Positions 8,392 through 17,239 of a DNA stretch of 27,587 bases are shown here, in pieces. Every line of letters begins with the position of its first letter. The stretch's first letter is position 1. The notes below the pieces were generated by a model, which searched no databases, had not been told where the DNA came from, and worked only from the letters and a program-made list of their open reading frames with translations. The position numbers and the translations under genes were made by a program. Source of the stretch: CAJUPY01 sp051871275 (GTDB lineage Bacteria > Bacteroidota > Bacteroidia > Bacteroidales > Muribaculaceae); NCBI GenBank assembly GCA_051871275.1, contig JBJECR010000138.1, positions 1 through 27,587 of the forward strand. The letters run 5' to 3'.

Positions 8392-8972
8392 TTTCTCAAA
8401 ATTTTAATTACACCACCGGAACTGACTTTTATCACGCAAGACGGTTGTGAAGGAGTAGTATCGTTGCGTCTTGTTGTAGCAATATAATCTACCGCCGACT
8501 TGATTTCATCACTTATTTCCGAGAAAAAGCGTGCTGTCGGCTCTCCACTCACGTTTGCTGAAGTAGAAACAAGCGGACGGCGAAGTGCACGGCACAATTT
8601 TCGTGAAAATTCATCTGTCGTGACACGAATTCCAATACTTCCGTCTTCAGCTACAAGTTCTCTTGCCACATTTCGGGCACCGTCGTAAACGATAGTTGTC
8701 GGACGAACTGCCACATCTATGAGTTGCAGAGCTACATCCGGAACATCCTCAACATATCTGTCAATCCGTTCCGCAGAATCCACAAGAACTATCATAGCCT
8801 TGCTGTCGGCACGTTTTTTAATTTCAAAAATCCGTTTTACTGCATCACTGCGGGTAGCATCACAGCCTATTCCCCAAACAGTATCTGTAGGATACAAAAT
8901 CACACCTCCACGCTTGAGAACTTCAAGTGCGGCGGCTACATCTTCGTCAATATTTCTAACTTCATTCGTCAT
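8388..8972 (-). CDS. tsaC: L-threonylcarbamoyladenylate synthase (YrdC/Sua5/TsaC)
   Basis: It makes threonylcarbamoyl-AMP from threonine, bicarbonate and ATP, the first step of the universal t6A37 tRNA modification. This YrdC-domain protein of 194 residues shows GGVILYPTDTVWGIGCDA near the N-terminus, KKRADSKAMIVLVDS, and LVSTSANVSGEPT, which are hallmark substrate-pocket motifs. There is no Sua5 C-terminal domain, so it is the short TsaC form. I start it at 8972 (MTNEVRNIDED) because the alternative ATG at 9002 lies upstream of a good promoter box at 8980-8987, and the added ten residues do not look like the family. That implies a very short or absent 5' leader. The 3' end overlaps the ClC start by 4 bp. 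Gene identity is firm; the start is probable. Confidence 0.94.
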   Translation of the reverse strand: MTNEVRNIDEDVAAALEVLKRGGVILYPTDTVWGIGCDATRSDAVKRIFEIKKRADSKAMIVLVDSAERIDRYVEDVPDVALQLIDVAVRPTTIVYDGARNVARELVAEDGSIGIRVTTDEFSRKLCRALRRPLVSTSANVSGEPTARFFSEISDEIKSAVDYIATTRRNDTTPSQPSCVIKVSSGGVIKILRK

Positions 8973-8979
8973 TCCACCG

Positions 8980-9013
8980 CAAAAGTAGTCACAAAAATTC
9001 AAAAAGCCACAAA
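8980..9013 (-). promoter_or_regulatory. Promoter for tsaC-clc operon
   Basis: On the minus strand TTTG (9013-9010) is followed after 22 bases by TACTTTTG (8987-8980), a full TAnnTTTG box. Transcription would begin about 5-8 bases further on, only a few bases before the ATG at 8972. The mRNA would then be nearly leaderless, if that start codon is right. Confidence 0.55.
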
Positions 9014-9078
9014 TCTTGTAAAAATTTTTTCAACAGATACCTGAATTTGAATTATATTCACTTTATTTTCCATAATTA

Positions 9079-9111
9079 TTGCCCTTATATGAATTAAATT
9101 GAGTATTTTTG
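9079..9111 (+). promoter_or_regulatory. Promoter for the TPR/dut/envC gene block
   Basis: TTG (9079-9081), 22 bases, then TATTTTTG (9104-9111), a perfect TAnnTTTG box. It ends 23 bases before the ATG at 9135. The region 9014-9078 between this promoter and the divergent tsaC promoter is AT-rich with no further element I recognise. Confidence 0.65.
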
Positions 9112-9134
9112 CAAGATAAAAATAAGAGCAATAG

Positions 9135-11177
9135 ATGAAATTTCTAAGATATATCACAATATTTATTGTCTTTCTGCTCCCGTTTGCAGGAAAATCACAG
9201 ATAAACACAGAGCAGGTTCTGCGTGTAGGACAAAATGCCCTATACTTTGAGGACTATATGCTCTCCATTCAATATTTTAACCAAGTAATTCAAGCAAAGC
9301 CATATCTTGCTCAGCCATATTTCTTCCGTGCCATTGCAAAACTGAACCTGGAAGACTATGCCGGTGCGAAAGAAGATGCCACACTCGCTATCGAACGCAA
9401 TCCTTTTATCACTGATGCATACGAAGTCCGTGGTGTTGCTCTTCAAAATATGGGTAAACTTGAAGAGGCTGTTGCCGATTACGACAAAGCACTTTCCCTC
9501 CTTCCTGAAAATAAGGGGATACTTTTCAACAAAGCACTTGCTGAAGAAGAACTGAAAAACTACGACACCGCACAAGAATGTTATTCTCAGCTTCTAAAAG
9601 CACACCCTCGCTTTGACAGTGGCTATATTGGTCGTGCCAGACTTTACCTTGCACAGGGCGACACTATTTCCGCACTTGCAGACTTGGATAAAGCTATAGA
9701 ACTGAATAAAAACGCCATAAATGCATACGTTATCCGTGCTGATATCTCCATAAAGCGTGAAAAGGACTACGAGCGTGCACTGGAAGATATGAATGAGGCA
9801 ATAAAACTACAGCCACATTATGCAGGTTTCTTCATAAATCGTGCGTTCTTGAGGTATAATCTTGATGACTACTTCGGTGCTATGGCAGACTATGATTATG
9901 CTATCAGCCTTGACCCGACAAACGTTGTGGCATACTTTAACAGAGGTTTGCTCCTTGCTGAAGTTCACGGCAACGACCGTGCTATTCAAGACTTCACAAA
10001 AGTATTGCAATTGAATACTGACGACTATCGTGCACTCCTAAACCGTTCTCGCCTTTATGAAGAAACCGGAAACTATAATCTCGCAATTGAAGATTTAAAC
10101 AAAGTAATTGAGCGTTTTCCGGATTTTTATGGTCTATATTTCTCGCGTATGGAAATCTACGAAAAAATGGGTGACAGGAAAAATGCCGAGAAAGACTATA
10201 ACAAAGCTATGGCTCTTTCCAAACGAATTGATGAAATTGCAGAAAAAGGTAGAGAAAAAGCTCATAACGACAGCATTGAAACGGAAAGACAAGAAAGAGA
10301 AAACGACATTCCTGAAGAACTTGTCACGAAAAGATTTTCAACGCTTCTCACTATTGAAAACGAGCATAACGTAGATGAAGTTTATAACAATAAGAGCATA
10401 CGAGGTAAGGTTCAAGACAGAAATGTGAACATAAAACTATGCCCAATATTCATGTTGTCTTACTATGCCACTACAAATCAACTCAAAGAAACGCCGTACT
10501 ACATCAAAGAGGTTGATGATGTGAACAGCACAAGGCTTCTCCGTCAAGTCCTTCAAGTTACGGATGAGGATTCTCCTATAACTGATGAAGAAATCATTCA
10601 GCAGCATTTTGCTTCAATAGAATACTACAACTCATATATTGCCACACATACGCCAAGAGCTATCGACTACTTTGCTCGGGCTATGGATTTTATGACAATA
10701 CGAAATTATAAAAACGCCATTGAGGACTTCACTCGTGCTATAGAGTTGACACCGGACTTTGTTCCCGCTTACTTTATGAGAGCTATTGCCAAAAACAAAC
10801 TTGCAATTCTTGAACGCGACCAAGCCCCGACGGAAGCAAATTCTCCGGAAGAGTTCACTCCGGCTAATGCGAAGCTTCAAGCTGAATTACGTGAAATAAT
10901 CAGTGACTACGACAAAGTAATCGAACTATCACCACAAATGGCTTTTGCTTACTACAACAAGGGTGTGGTTCTGGCAGAAGCCGGTGACAATACATCTGCT
11001 TTATCTCTATTCTCTACTGCCATTTCACTTAAGCCTGACTTTGGTGAAGCGTATTATAACCGCGGCTTTATCTATATGCAACTCGGGCAACGACAAAAAG
11101 GCAGTGACGACCTCTCTAAAGCAGGTGAATTAGGAGTTATTCCATCATACAATCTCATGAAACGAATGACCAGATAA
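9135..11177 (+). CDS. Exported tetratricopeptide repeat protein
   Basis: A 680-residue TPR protein with a signal peptide (MKFLRYITIFIVFLLPFAGKS, about 1-21). About ten TPR units follow (roughly 27-370) with typical W/A/G/Y/A/P spacing, for example YEVRGVALQNMGKLEEAVAD and ALLNRSRLYEETGNYNLAIE. A charged linker with many E, K and R (about 375-395) and a non-TPR middle section (about 400-525) come next, then three more TPRs (about 535-670) ending at GVIPSYNLMKRM. It is probably a periplasmic or outer-membrane-attached scaffold for protein-protein contacts; no enzyme motif is visible. It is the first gene after the promoter at 9079-9111 and lies 40 bp upstream of dut. In other Bacteroidales similar TPR proteins stand beside dut, but the partner is unknown to me. 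Confidence 0.85.
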   Translation: MKFLRYITIFIVFLLPFAGKSQINTEQVLRVGQNALYFEDYMLSIQYFNQVIQAKPYLAQPYFFRAIAKLNLEDYAGAKEDATLAIERNPFITDAYEVRGVALQNMGKLEEAVADYDKALSLLPENKGILFNKALAEEELKNYDTAQECYSQLLKAHPRFDSGYIGRARLYLAQGDTISALADLDKAIELNKNAINAYVIRADISIKREKDYERALEDMNEAIKLQPHYAGFFINRAFLRYNLDDYFGAMADYDYAISLDPTNVVAYFNRGLLLAEVHGNDRAIQDFTKVLQLNTDDYRALLNRSRLYEETGNYNLAIEDLNKVIERFPDFYGLYFSRMEIYEKMGDRKNAEKDYNKAMALSKRIDEIAEKGREKAHNDSIETERQERENDIPEELVTKRFSTLLTIENEHNVDEVYNNKSIRGKVQDRNVNIKLCPIFMLSYYATTNQLKETPYYIKEVDDVNSTRLLRQVLQVTDEDSPITDEEIIQQHFASIEYYNSYIATHTPRAIDYFARAMDFMTIRNYKNAIEDFTRAIELTPDFVPAYFMRAIAKNKLAILERDQAPTEANSPEEFTPANAKLQAELREIISDYDKVIELSPQMAFAYYNKGVVLAEAGDNTSALSLFSTAISLKPDFGEAYYNRGFIYMQLGQRQKGSDDLSKAGELGVIPSYNLMKRMTR

Positions 11178-11217
11178 TACAAATTTAGCATAAATAAGAT
11201 TCAAACAAATAAATAAT

Positions 11218-11661
11218 ATGGACAACGTAACAGTTAAAATAATCAATAATTCTCATCACCCTCTTCCACTGTATGCAACTCCTGATTCTGCAGGTATGGA
11301 CCTCAGAGCAAACCTGATGCAACCTATAGTTCTTGCACCGCTGGAACGAGTTCTTGTTCCTACAGGAATCCACATCGAGCTTCCTTCAGGATACGAATGT
11401 CAACTGCGTCCTAGAAGCGGACTTGCACTTAAGCACGGTATCACACTCGTGAATACACCCGGTACCATAGATGCTGACTATCGCGGAGAAATCGGCGTAA
11501 TACTCATAAATCTTTCTAACAAATCATTCACTATCAATGACGGAGAACGCATCTGCCAAATGGTAGTGACGGAATATTCACACGTTGAATGGCAGGAAAC
11601 TGACGATATCAGCAAAACCACTCGCGGTGACGGTGGTTTCGGTCACACAGGTGTAAAATAA
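11218..11661 (+). CDS. dut: Deoxyuridine 5'-triphosphate nucleotidohydrolase (dUTPase)
   Basis: It hydrolyses dUTP to dUMP and pyrophosphate, keeping uracil out of DNA and feeding thymidylate synthesis. At 147 residues it is the standard homotrimeric form, and all five family motifs are present in order: DSAGMDLRA (motif 1), PRSGLALKHG (2), GTIDADYRGE (3, with the catalytic aspartate), ERICQMVV (4) and the C-terminal RGDGGFGHTG (5), whose arginine and phenylalanine close over the nucleotide. It lies between two TPR genes, 40 bp after one and 22 bp before the other, in the same direction. Cotranscription with envelope genes is common in Bacteroidales and does not suggest an envelope role. Confidence 0.97.
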   Translation: MDNVTVKIINNSHHPLPLYATPDSAGMDLRANLMQPIVLAPLERVLVPTGIHIELPSGYECQLRPRSGLALKHGITLVNTPGTIDADYRGEIGVILINLSNKSFTINDGERICQMVVTEYSHVEWQETDDISKTTRGDGGFGHTGVK

Positions 11662-11683
11662 AAGACCACTTTTTTCATTCACA

Positions 11684-13432
11684 ATGGGAAACAAACTGAA
11701 AATATTACCATTTATAGTAATCAGTGCTGCGTTTTGTATTGTGGCTCTTGCTTCGGGGAAAGACTACGAGCAAGCCGCAAAAGAACGCAAAATTGATTAC
11801 CTTTATCTTGAAGCAACATCTCAAAACGCTCTTGAGAATCTCGGCACAGCAAATGCTTTGTACCGAAGAATACTTGAAATTGACTCAAATGATGTTTATG
11901 CAGGTGTGCAAATAGGAAACTACACAATCCAAACAGCAACTTCAAAGGAAGCATTTGATAAAGGTCTGAACAGGCTACGCAAGTATTATGCAGTTCACCC
12001 GGAAGACAAAAGCACTTCAATGTATTTGGGAAACATTCTTTTACGAAATGGAGAAATTCAAGAATCTATTGATATATGGAGTTATTTGGATTCAGTTTAT
12101 CCAAACGATAAAGATATAAAGTATTATTTGGCAACCACACTGATTTCTACACTTGATTCCACAAACGTAAAAAAAGGATTTGGTATTTTTGAATCATTAG
12201 AGCCGGAGTACGGCAAAGTGTGGCTGAGTGCAAACAAAATCCGTGCATACATGAGTATGAATGACACCACAAATGCACTGGCTGAAACAAGGAAAATGAG
12301 CCACTACCCGGAAATTGATGCAAATACACTCGTGACCGTTGCAAATATATATCGTGCTTTGGAACACAACGATTCCGCTCTTGCAACATATCAACGTGCT
12401 TGCCAGGCAGATTCCACAAATGGTCTTGCATATTACTCTCTTGCTTCATTCTATTTGGCACAAGGTGATTCAATCGCTTTTGACAGAGAGACTTTCAATG
12501 CTCTTTCCACACAAAACCTGGATGTGGAAATTAAAGAAGAATTGCTCAGAAACTATATAGCTTCCATATATGACAACCCTGAATATGAGGATAAAATCCT
12601 ACGTATGTTTGACAAACTTATAGAATTACATCCACACGAAGCAAACATACATTTCCTATACAGCCAATATTTAGCATATATCGAGGATTATAACCGTGCC
12701 GCAGAGCAAATAAGTTATGCTATTGATATGGAACCCGGAAACGAACAGTGGACCGCTCAACTCATTTCTTTTTATCTATCTGCAGATGAATTAGATAAAT
12801 CACTGGAAGTTGCGGAAACGGCACTGAATAATTTCCCGGACAATATGAGAATTGCTTATCTGGCAGTAATAGCCTATTCGCAACTCAAAAGATACGATGA
12901 CGCCTTGAAAACAGGGACATCTGCTGCAGAAAAATGTGCAAGTTTACCTACTTCAGACCCTAAAATTACTTCAAGTCTTTACACTTCCATTGCAGACATC
13001 TATAATCAGCTAAACGATATGGACAGTGTGAACAAATACTACGAACAAGCGCTTATTTACAATCCGGATAATTTGTTGGCACTCAACAACTATGCGTACG
13101 CTATCGCTTGCAACGACGGTGACCTTGACAAAGCGGAAAAAATGAGTGCCATAACTGTTCAAAAAGAACCGCAAAATCCTACTTCCCTTGATACCTACGC
13201 TTGGATTTATTTCAAGAAAAAAGAATACAATCTCGCTAAAGAATACATAGACAAAGCTATTTCACTGGAAACAGAAGAATCTGCAGAAATTTTACACCAT
13301 GCCGGTGATATTTATTTTATGTATGGAGAACCGGAAGAAGCTCTCTCTTTTTGGAAGAAGGCATTGGAAATGGATGCAGAGAACGAGTTACTCAAGAAAA
13401 AAGTTAAATACGAAACATATTTCTACAAATAA
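11684..13432 (+). CDS. Exported TPR protein, second of the block
   Basis: A 582-residue protein with an N-terminal signal (ILPFIVISAAFCIVALASG, about 7-25) and TPR-type helical repeats over most of its length. Examples are NALYRRILEIDSNDVYAGVQ near residue 60, NDSALATYQRACQADSTNGL near 230, and a clear C-terminal set including DSVNKYYEQALIYNPDNLLA and EEALSFWKKALEMDAENELL. There is no lipobox and no catalytic motif. It lies in a conserved Bacteroidales run: dut, TPR protein, DUF4292 lipoprotein, M23/EnvC. The spacing is 22 bp after dut and 14 bp before the lipoprotein, so a shared transcript is likely. A scaffold role in envelope assembly is inferred from position only. Confidence 0.85.
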   Translation: MGNKLKILPFIVISAAFCIVALASGKDYEQAAKERKIDYLYLEATSQNALENLGTANALYRRILEIDSNDVYAGVQIGNYTIQTATSKEAFDKGLNRLRKYYAVHPEDKSTSMYLGNILLRNGEIQESIDIWSYLDSVYPNDKDIKYYLATTLISTLDSTNVKKGFGIFESLEPEYGKVWLSANKIRAYMSMNDTTNALAETRKMSHYPEIDANTLVTVANIYRALEHNDSALATYQRACQADSTNGLAYYSLASFYLAQGDSIAFDRETFNALSTQNLDVEIKEELLRNYIASIYDNPEYEDKILRMFDKLIELHPHEANIHFLYSQYLAYIEDYNRAAEQISYAIDMEPGNEQWTAQLISFYLSADELDKSLEVAETALNNFPDNMRIAYLAVIAYSQLKRYDDALKTGTSAAEKCASLPTSDPKITSSLYTSIADIYNQLNDMDSVNKYYEQALIYNPDNLLALNNYAYAIACNDGDLDKAEKMSAITVQKEPQNPTSLDTYAWIYFKKKEYNLAKEYIDKAISLETEESAEILHHAGDIYFMYGEPEEALSFWKKALEMDAENELLKKKVKYETYFYK

Positions 13433-13446
13433 CAGATATAGACACA

Positions 13447-14286
13447 ATGAATTTTAGATATATATACATAACTTTATTTACTATTTTTTGCCTCGCCCTA
13501 TCTTCATGTCACTCTTCAAAAAGTGCAATAGACACTACCGAGGCAGATGGTAAACAATTTTCTTCCGCTAAAGAAAGACTAAAAGAAGTGATTTCACGCA
13601 ACTCTGCAGAATGGAATACTGTCAGTGTGCCCGTTAAACTGGAATTGAAATCACCTGCAAGCATTTCCGCTTCCGCCAAGGCTTATTTACAGCGAGACTC
13701 CTCCATTTATTTTTCCGTAAAATTCTTTGGAATGGAAGTTGCCGTTCTTGATATCAGAAACGATTCCATAATTGCTTTAGACAAATATCATAAATATTAT
13801 GCAGCAGAAAAAATCTCTGACCTGCTTTCCAATGTTTCTTTTGATATAAACTCTATGCAATCTCTCCTATTGGGGCATCCTTTCACTCACACCGAACATA
13901 TCAAAAGTAGCAAGCAAGCAGACCTTTTCCGCACGGTGCAAGACAGCATTACATGGACAGTAACACCAAAAAAGCAAAATCCGCTTGCTGATTACGCATT
14001 TACTTTTGACAACTCATACAACAGTCCAAGCCAAACAACTATTGAGACCGCTATCGGCAAGATTACTGCTACATATACAAACATTACTCAGACTTCAATA
14101 GGTGATTCACCACAATTCACAGACATAAATATTGATGCTGATAAAATAAAGGCAAGACTTTCACTTAAGTGGAGCTGGGACAACGTTCGCACAGACAATC
14201 CTGCAGACGTAAAACATGTTACTATTCCAACAGGGTATAAACGAATTGATTCCGCTGCCCTTCTTAAAGCTCTTATCAATCAATAA
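13447..14286 (+). CDS. DUF4292 family lipoprotein
   Basis: A 279-residue predicted lipoprotein with a signal peptide ending in lipobox LSSC (Cys21). The rest resembles the DUF4292 family found almost only in Bacteroidota. The mainly beta pattern, with segments such as AKAYLQRDSSIYFSVKFFG, MEVAVLDIRNDSIIALDKY and later ATYTNITQ, recalls the open half-barrel of LolA/LolB lipoprotein carriers. A LolB-like role at the outer membrane is a hypothesis from fold resemblance, not something the sequence proves. No K-D/E-rich surface-export signal follows the cysteine. Its stop codon overlaps the envC start by 1 nt (TAATG), which points to translational coupling with the murein hydrolase activator. Confidence 0.82.
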   Translation: MNFRYIYITLFTIFCLALSSCHSSKSAIDTTEADGKQFSSAKERLKEVISRNSAEWNTVSVPVKLELKSPASISASAKAYLQRDSSIYFSVKFFGMEVAVLDIRNDSIIALDKYHKYYAAEKISDLLSNVSFDINSMQSLLLGHPFTHTEHIKSSKQADLFRTVQDSITWTVTPKKQNPLADYAFTFDNSYNSPSQTTIETAIGKITATYTNITQTSIGDSPQFTDINIDADKIKARLSLKWSWDNVRTDNPADVKHVTIPTGYKRIDSAALLKALINQ

Positions 14287-15743
14287 TGATAAAAAAGTTT
14301 TCTGCTATATTACTGTTGTTTGTCGTGGCATTTACATGCTTCGATACAACATACGCGGCTAAGAAAACATCTAAAAAAACAAAAATAGAACAAGCAAAAA
14401 CTAAAAAGAGCAACGCACAAAAGGCTAAAAAACAGTCAAAAAAAGACGTTGAGAAAAAACAAAAGGAAGTAAAGTTTAAAATAAACGAACTTGCACGAAT
14501 AAAAGCGGACATCAAAGAACGCCAAAACAAAGTTATCAAAATCAATGATGAAATAGATGCTCTTGATGCCAAAATTAAAATTTTGAACGACTCCATTGAA
14601 CTATTGGACAGCCGTCTCTCCGCAATGCAAGCAAAATGTGCTTCCGTAGTTAAAAAAACATACCTCCGAAATAGGAATGCAACATCAGATATAGCTTTCA
14701 TCTTCTCTGCAAAATCCGTTTCGCAAGCATACAAAAGGATTCAAGCCGTCAAACGAATTTCCAAATGGCAGAAACAAAAATCTGCTGAATTAAAAAAACT
14801 TAAGAGCAGACTGGAAGCAAAAAAGCGTGAAATGGAAGAGCTTAAAGAATCTCGTGTCGCACTCTTAAAAGATCTGGAGACGGAACTTAATTCGCTTCAA
14901 GAGCAACGTGACAAGGCTGAAGAAATTGTGGATTCTCTCAAAAAGGAACAAAAAATTTTGGAGAAGGAATATGAACGTCGTTTTCAGGAAGAAAAAGAAT
15001 TTGAAGAGGAACTGAATAAACTTATTGCCGAAGAGCAAAAAAGGCAACGAGAAGAACAACTGCGTAAAGAAAAATTGCGTCAAGACTCTATCAGAAAAGC
15101 TAAAGAACTGGAAGAAAAGCGACTGAAAGAAGAAGCAAAAAAGAAAAAAGAACAAGAAGAAGCAGATAAGAAAAAACAAGATAATAAGAAAAAACAAGAT
15201 AACAAAAAAGATAACGCCAAGCCTAAAGAACCTCAGAAACTTCAGCAACAGGCACCGGCAAAACCTGAACAGACAGCACCGAAACCTCAACCCGAAATAG
15301 AGGACACGGACACGCAAAGCAGACAAGAACCCAAAATATCTGTTACAGGCAACTTCGCTAACCTTAAAGGCAAACTACTTTACCCTGCTGAAGGTAGAAT
15401 CGTACGCCATTTCGGTGAAGAAAAGCTCACAAACAAGCTTAAATTTTACAACTACGGCATCTCCATTTCTACCACTCCCGGTGCTACCGTAAGAGCCGTT
15501 TGTGATGGCGTAGTAACTGCTATAACACGCAAAGGTGCCGCCATAATCATCAATCATGGCGAATATAGCACTGTGTATAAAAATATGTATGGCTACAAAG
15601 TTAGCAAAGGCGATAAGGTAAAACTCGGACAAGCTATCGGAACCCTCCGCATTGACCCTGATGACCCGGAATACAGTCTGCTATATTTTGAAATTATTAA
15701 GGATAACGTAAAACTCAACCCCGAAGAGTGGCTTAGAAGATAA
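14286..15743 (+). CDS. envC: EnvC-like murein hydrolase activator (degenerate LytM/M23)
   Basis: A 485-residue periplasmic protein: signal peptide to about residue 24, a long lysine/glutamate coiled coil (about 25-290), a low-complexity K/Q/P linker (about 290-350), and a C-terminal LytM fold (about 358-485). In E. coli EnvC recruits and activates amidases AmiA and AmiB at the septum under FtsEX control without being an enzyme. Here the zinc ligands are also lost. The usual HxGxD is NYGISI, and the final HxH region is LLYFEI, like SLYFEI in E. coli EnvC. It is therefore probably an activator, not a peptidase. The amidase and FtsEX partners are not in the window. It is joined by TAATG overlaps to the lipoprotein before and the flippase after. 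Confidence 0.88.
   Translation: MIKKFSAILLLFVVAFTCFDTTYAAKKTSKKTKIEQAKTKKSNAQKAKKQSKKDVEKKQKEVKFKINELARIKADIKERQNKVIKINDEIDALDAKIKILNDSIELLDSRLSAMQAKCASVVKKTYLRNRNATSDIAFIFSAKSVSQAYKRIQAVKRISKWQKQKSAELKKLKSRLEAKKREMEELKESRVALLKDLETELNSLQEQRDKAEEIVDSLKKEQKILEKEYERRFQEEKEFEEELNKLIAEEQKRQREEQLRKEKLRQDSIRKAKELEEKRLKEEAKKKKEQEEADKKKQDNKKKQDNKKDNAKPKEPQKLQQQAPAKPEQTAPKPQPEIEDTDTQSRQEPKISVTGNFANLKGKLLYPAEGRIVRHFGEEKLTNKLKFYNYGISISTTPGATVRAVCDGVVTAITRKGAAIIINHGEYSTVYKNMYGYKVSKGDKVKLGQAIGTLRIDPDDPEYSLLYFEIIKDNVKLNPEEWLRR
15168..15215 (+). repeat. Short tandem repeat in the envC linker
   Basis: Two 18-bp units (15168-15185, 15186-15203) differ at one base and encode KKKQDN twice. A shortened third copy (15204-15215) encodes KKDN. 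The unit length is a multiple of three, so gain or loss of copies would change linker length without breaking the frame. Confidence 0.85.
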
Positions 15744-17173
15744 TGGAAGAATCCAAAACTAATATAAACAAGCGGATACTGAAAGCTTTAGGCATTTTCG
15801 GCGGAACTCAGTCCATACAGATAATTTGTTCAATTGTTAGAAACAAATTCGCAGCAGTTATTTTAGGAACGGAAGGTGTAGGTTTACTCGCTGTTTTTAA
15901 TAATGCATTGGACTTGCTTACATCATCAACACAGCTATCTATCCGCCAATCCGCACTGAGAGATGTTGCGAAAGCTGACACTGCAGAAAAACTACAAAAA
16001 ATTGCACATATAGTCCTTCGTTGGTCTTGGCTTTTAGGTGTTGTAGGGGCAATTATTACTCTTCTTGCAGCACCATGGTTAAGTCAATATTCATTTGGCA
16101 ACAAAGACTATACCCTACACTTCTCACTTCTTTCTGTAGCAACATTCCTTTGTTCAGTACAAAGCGGATGGCAAATAATTATGCAAGGCACAGACGATTT
16201 GAAGTCACTTGCAAAGTCTATGCTTTGGGGAGCTGTTTTCGGTGCAATAGTTTCAATAGGATTATATTATTGGTTAGGGCTTGCAAGTATAGTTCCTTCT
16301 ATTCTCGCTTACACCGTTGCAAATACCATAGCCACTATATATTATCGCAAAAAGATGCCTAAACCGGAAGTAATTCCGCCTATAAAAGAAGTGCTTAAAG
16401 AAGGATTACCGTTTATCCGTCTTGGATTCATTATGACAATATCACTTTTCAGCAGTGTTTTGGCATCATATATTTATATCGGTTGGCTTTGCAATAATGC
16501 CTCAATCAATGAATTAGGGCTTTTTAATGCCGGCAACACAATAATAAACCGTTATGCCGCACTCCTTTTTGCCGCAATCGGATATGAATATTATCCCCGT
16601 TTGTGTAAAATTGTTTCCTCTAAAACGGAAGTAAGCAAGCATGTGAGTGGAGAATCAAACATAGCATTAATTGTATTGCTCCCTCTAATTTGCATATATC
16701 TTTCATTTGACAATTTTTTTGTTTCTTTACTATATTCAAATGAATTTTGCCCGATATTGCCATATATGAAATGGGCTATGTTCGGCACAATATTTAAGGC
16801 TGTTTCATGGTGTATGGCATACACGATTCTCGCAAAAGGAAATGGAAAAGACTATATAATAACAGAAGTTTTAAGCAGCATCATTTTCATCGTCTCACAC
16901 ATTTTCTTTTTCAAAAAATTCGGAATAGTCGGTTGGGGATATGCCTACATTGTATGGTATGCTGCTTACACTATTCTAATCAGTTATTTCTATTTTATAA
17001 AATATAGATTCAGACTTGAATTCCGTACTTGGTTGTATTTCATAGCAACAACAAGTATCTGCTTACTTGCAGTTTATGTTTCTGATATTTCTCAAACAGC
17101 ATGTATATCGTTGACAGTAAGCGTTTCTTTAGTCACCGCTTTGCTCTTGTATAAGAGCATGAAGAATAATTAA
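15743..17173 (+). CDS. Wzx-like polysaccharide/lipid-linked oligosaccharide flippase
   Basis: A 476-residue integral membrane protein with about 12 hydrophobic helices, of the MOP/polysaccharide transporter superfamily (O-antigen translocase, WzxE-like). Recognisable are the amphipathic start ILKALGIFGGTQSIQIICSI, IVRNKFAAVILGTEGVGLLA after it, and the charged loop KEVLKEGLPFIRLGF near residue 220. Such proteins flip undecaprenyl-linked sugars to the periplasmic face. It is not embedded in a glycan biosynthesis cluster but is translationally coupled to envC by a 1-nt overlap, so its substrate may be a housekeeping envelope glycan. The substrate is not deducible. Confidence 0.88.
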   Translation: MEESKTNINKRILKALGIFGGTQSIQIICSIVRNKFAAVILGTEGVGLLAVFNNALDLLTSSTQLSIRQSALRDVAKADTAEKLQKIAHIVLRWSWLLGVVGAIITLLAAPWLSQYSFGNKDYTLHFSLLSVATFLCSVQSGWQIIMQGTDDLKSLAKSMLWGAVFGAIVSIGLYYWLGLASIVPSILAYTVANTIATIYYRKKMPKPEVIPPIKEVLKEGLPFIRLGFIMTISLFSSVLASYIYIGWLCNNASINELGLFNAGNTIINRYAALLFAAIGYEYYPRLCKIVSSKTEVSKHVSGESNIALIVLLPLICIYLSFDNFFVSLLYSNEFCPILPYMKWAMFGTIFKAVSWCMAYTILAKGNGKDYIITEVLSSIIFIVSHIFFFKKFGIVGWGYAYIVWYAAYTILISYFYFIKYRFRLEFRTWLYFIATTSICLLAVYVSDISQTACISLTVSVSLVTALLLYKSMKNN

Positions 17174-17208
17174 CATTCATTGTAGGTCTATATGTGGGAA
17201 AATAATAG

Positions 17209-17216
17209 TAAATTTG
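17209..17216 (+). promoter_or_regulatory. -7 promoter box upstream of the T9SS type B cargo gene
   Basis: TAAATTTG matches TAnnTTTG perfectly and ends 23 bases before the ATG at 17240. The nearest TTG upstream (17180-17182) is 26 bases away, too far for a normal -33 element. The box supports the 17240 start rather than the ATG at 17192, which lies upstream of it. Confidence 0.5.
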
Positions 17217-17239
17217 CAGATAATAGTAAAACGATAGAT

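Noticed and set aside
8999..9208. A 69-codon minus-strand frame crossing the divergent intergenic region.
   Set aside because: It overlaps the start of the TPR gene and both putative promoters, and has no recognisable features.
14865..15326. A 153-codon minus-strand reading frame encoding a very hydrophobic, phenylalanine-rich product.
   Set aside because: It is the mirror of the lysine/glutamate-rich coiled coil of envC; AAA/GAA codons read backwards give Phe/Leu/Ser. There is no start signal and it lies wholly inside a convincing gene.
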